In this document: one piece after another, positions 13,033 to 13,840 of the stretch
Numbering within the stretch: the stretch's first letter is position 1
Layout: every line of letters begins with the position of its first letter
Assembly: GCA_902476355.1 (NCBI GenBank)
Contig: CABSCS010000018.1
Location: forward strand, 1-13,840
DNA: 13,840 nucleotides
Source: UMGS2069 sp900557585
GTDB lineage: Bacteria; Bacillota; Clostridia; Christensenellales; UBA1242
Direction of reading: 5' to 3'
Program-made: the position numbers and the translations under genes
The notes under the pieces: model-generated
The model's database searches: none
Told to the model about the DNA's origin: nothing
Seen by the model: only the letters and a program-made list of their open reading frames with translations

Positions 13033-13840
13033 TTATCTTGCACGTATCACAACTTTTTCAATTGTTGAATATGCCTCGTCAACAATTTTTGCAAAGTCAA
13101 ATTTTGCCTCTTCTCTTTCAACATTTGCTTTCTTTGGACGAGTTACTGGATTGTCTGGAACAAACACTGTACAACAGTCTTCATATGGCTTTATCGAAAT
13201 ATCAAAAGTGTTAATTTTTCTTGCAATGTCAATTGTATCCTGTTTGTCAAACGCAACAAGCGGACGCATGATTTGAATGTCTTTTACAACCGAGCCAACA
13301 ACACTCATGCTTTCAATTGTTTGGCTTGCAACCTGCCCCAAACTTTCACCAGTGATAATCATTTGAAATCCTTTCTCTTTGCAAAGTCTTTCAGCAATTG
13401 TAAACATTGCTCTTCGCAGAAGTGTAATGTTATATGCTTCGTTTGCAAACTTATTGATTGCCTCTTGCATATGTGTCATAGAGCACATATAAATTTCAAG
13501 GTCGCCAGCATTGTATCTTGCAATTTTTGAAGCGAGTTCTTCAACTTTAAGTCTTGCAAGTTCGCTTGTATATGGAAAACTATGAAAGTGAAGTGCATAA
13601 AGTTTTGTTCCGCGTTTTGCCATCATATAACCAGCAACAGGGCTGTCAATTCCGCCAGACAAAAGCAAAAGTCCTTTTCCCGCAGATGAAACTGGCATTC
13701 CGCCAATTCCCATTAAAGTTTTTGTGAAAATCATTGTTTTGCCGTTTTCGCGAATATCAATTGAAACAAGCATTTCTGGATGGTTCACGTCAACAGTCAA
13801 ATCATGATTCTTTTCCAAAATTCTTCCACCAACAATTCGG
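13033..13840 (-). CDS. thiI: tRNA 4-thiouridine synthase ThiI, partial (N-terminus beyond right edge)
   Basis: The frame is open from the window edge to TAA at 13035-13033 (about 269 residues). A TTG at 13818 is only an internal Leu codon: the frame continues upstream and the reading there still looks like the THUMP domain. The visible part has the end of THUMP (Val-Asp-Val-Asn-His-Pro-Glu, then Ser-Ile-Asp-Ile-Arg-Glu), then the adenylation PP-loop Ser-Gly-Gly-Ile-Asp-Ser-Pro, a Gly-Glu-Ser-Leu-Gly-Gln-Val-Ala-Ser-Gln block, and Tyr-Glu-Asp-Cys-Cys-Thr-Val-Phe-Val-Pro near the C-terminus. It activates U8 of tRNA and inserts sulfur; it can also supply sulfur for thiamine synthesis. There is no C-terminal rhodanese domain, as in many Firmicutes, so sulfur must come from a partner cysteine desulfurase, not seen here. 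It ends just before the shared terminator. Confidence 0.95.
   Translation of the reverse strand, partial: RIVGGRILEKNHDLTVDVNHPEMLVSIDIRENGKTMIFTKTLMGIGGMPVSSAGKGLLLLSGGIDSPVAGYMMAKRGTKLYALHFHSFPYTSELARLKVEELASKIARYNAGDLEIYMCSMTHMQEAINKFANEAYNITLLRRAMFTIAERLCKEKGFQMIITGESLGQVASQTIESMSVVGSVVKDIQIMRPLVAFDKQDTIDIARKINTFDISIKPYEDCCTVFVPDNPVTRPKKANVEREEAKFDFAKIVDEAYSTIEKVVIRAR

Noticed and set aside
1..13840. tRNA or rRNA genes, insertion sequences, attachment sites
   Set aside because: I saw no cloverleaf with a TTC-loop signature, no rRNA-like segment, no transposase or integrase motifs, and no paired terminal repeats.

Overview
The window looks like chromosomal DNA of an AT-rich, low-GC Gram-positive bacterium, most likely an uncultured gut-type member of the Clostridia. 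The support is a YtxC-type sporulation protein, strong AGGAG ribosome binding sites, TTGACA/TATAAT promoters, a QueH in place of QueG, a ThiI without a rhodanese domain, and a BspA/DUF285 surface protein. The lineage is an inference. The standard code applies: tryptophans are TGG, and all nine visible stop codons are TAA or TAG.

Layout, left to right. A leftward block holds a YtxC-like sporulation protein (cut by the left edge) and cytidylate kinase cmk. Divergent from cmk is a rightward gene for a membrane-anchored Mrr-type nuclease; its promoter places the transcript start at the start codon. It is followed by a 91-base tract without any G and a bidirectional terminator. A large leftward gene (2493-5810) encodes a secreted 1105-residue protein with beta-helix repeats followed by BspA/DUF285 leucine-rich repeats. 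Upstream of it lie about 400 bases without a gene, holding its promoter (with a G-rich spacer), two palindromes, and tandem terminators of the next operon. Then come leftward argS-queH (arginyl-tRNA synthetase and epoxyqueuosine reductase) and leftward arsR-cadA (metal-sensing repressor and Zn/Cd-type P1B ATPase). A rightward GT4 glycosyltransferase follows, facing leftward thiI, which is cut by the right edge; a shared terminator separates them.

How the genes work together. cmk, argS, queH and thiI are housekeeping functions (CDP supply, tRNA charging, and queuosine and 4-thiouridine tRNA modification). arsR-cadA is a self-contained metal efflux switch with two SmtB/CzrA-like operators in and beside its promoter. 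The surface protein and the glycosyltransferase act at the cell envelope. The Mrr-like protein is an orphan, with no methylase or specificity subunit nearby.

I did not find a clearly new multi-gene system. The most unusual signals are regulatory: the leaderless architecture of the membrane nuclease, the G-free tract after it, the G-quadruplex-like promoter spacer plus palindrome in front of the surface protein, and a 24-base near-identical element shared by two leader regions.
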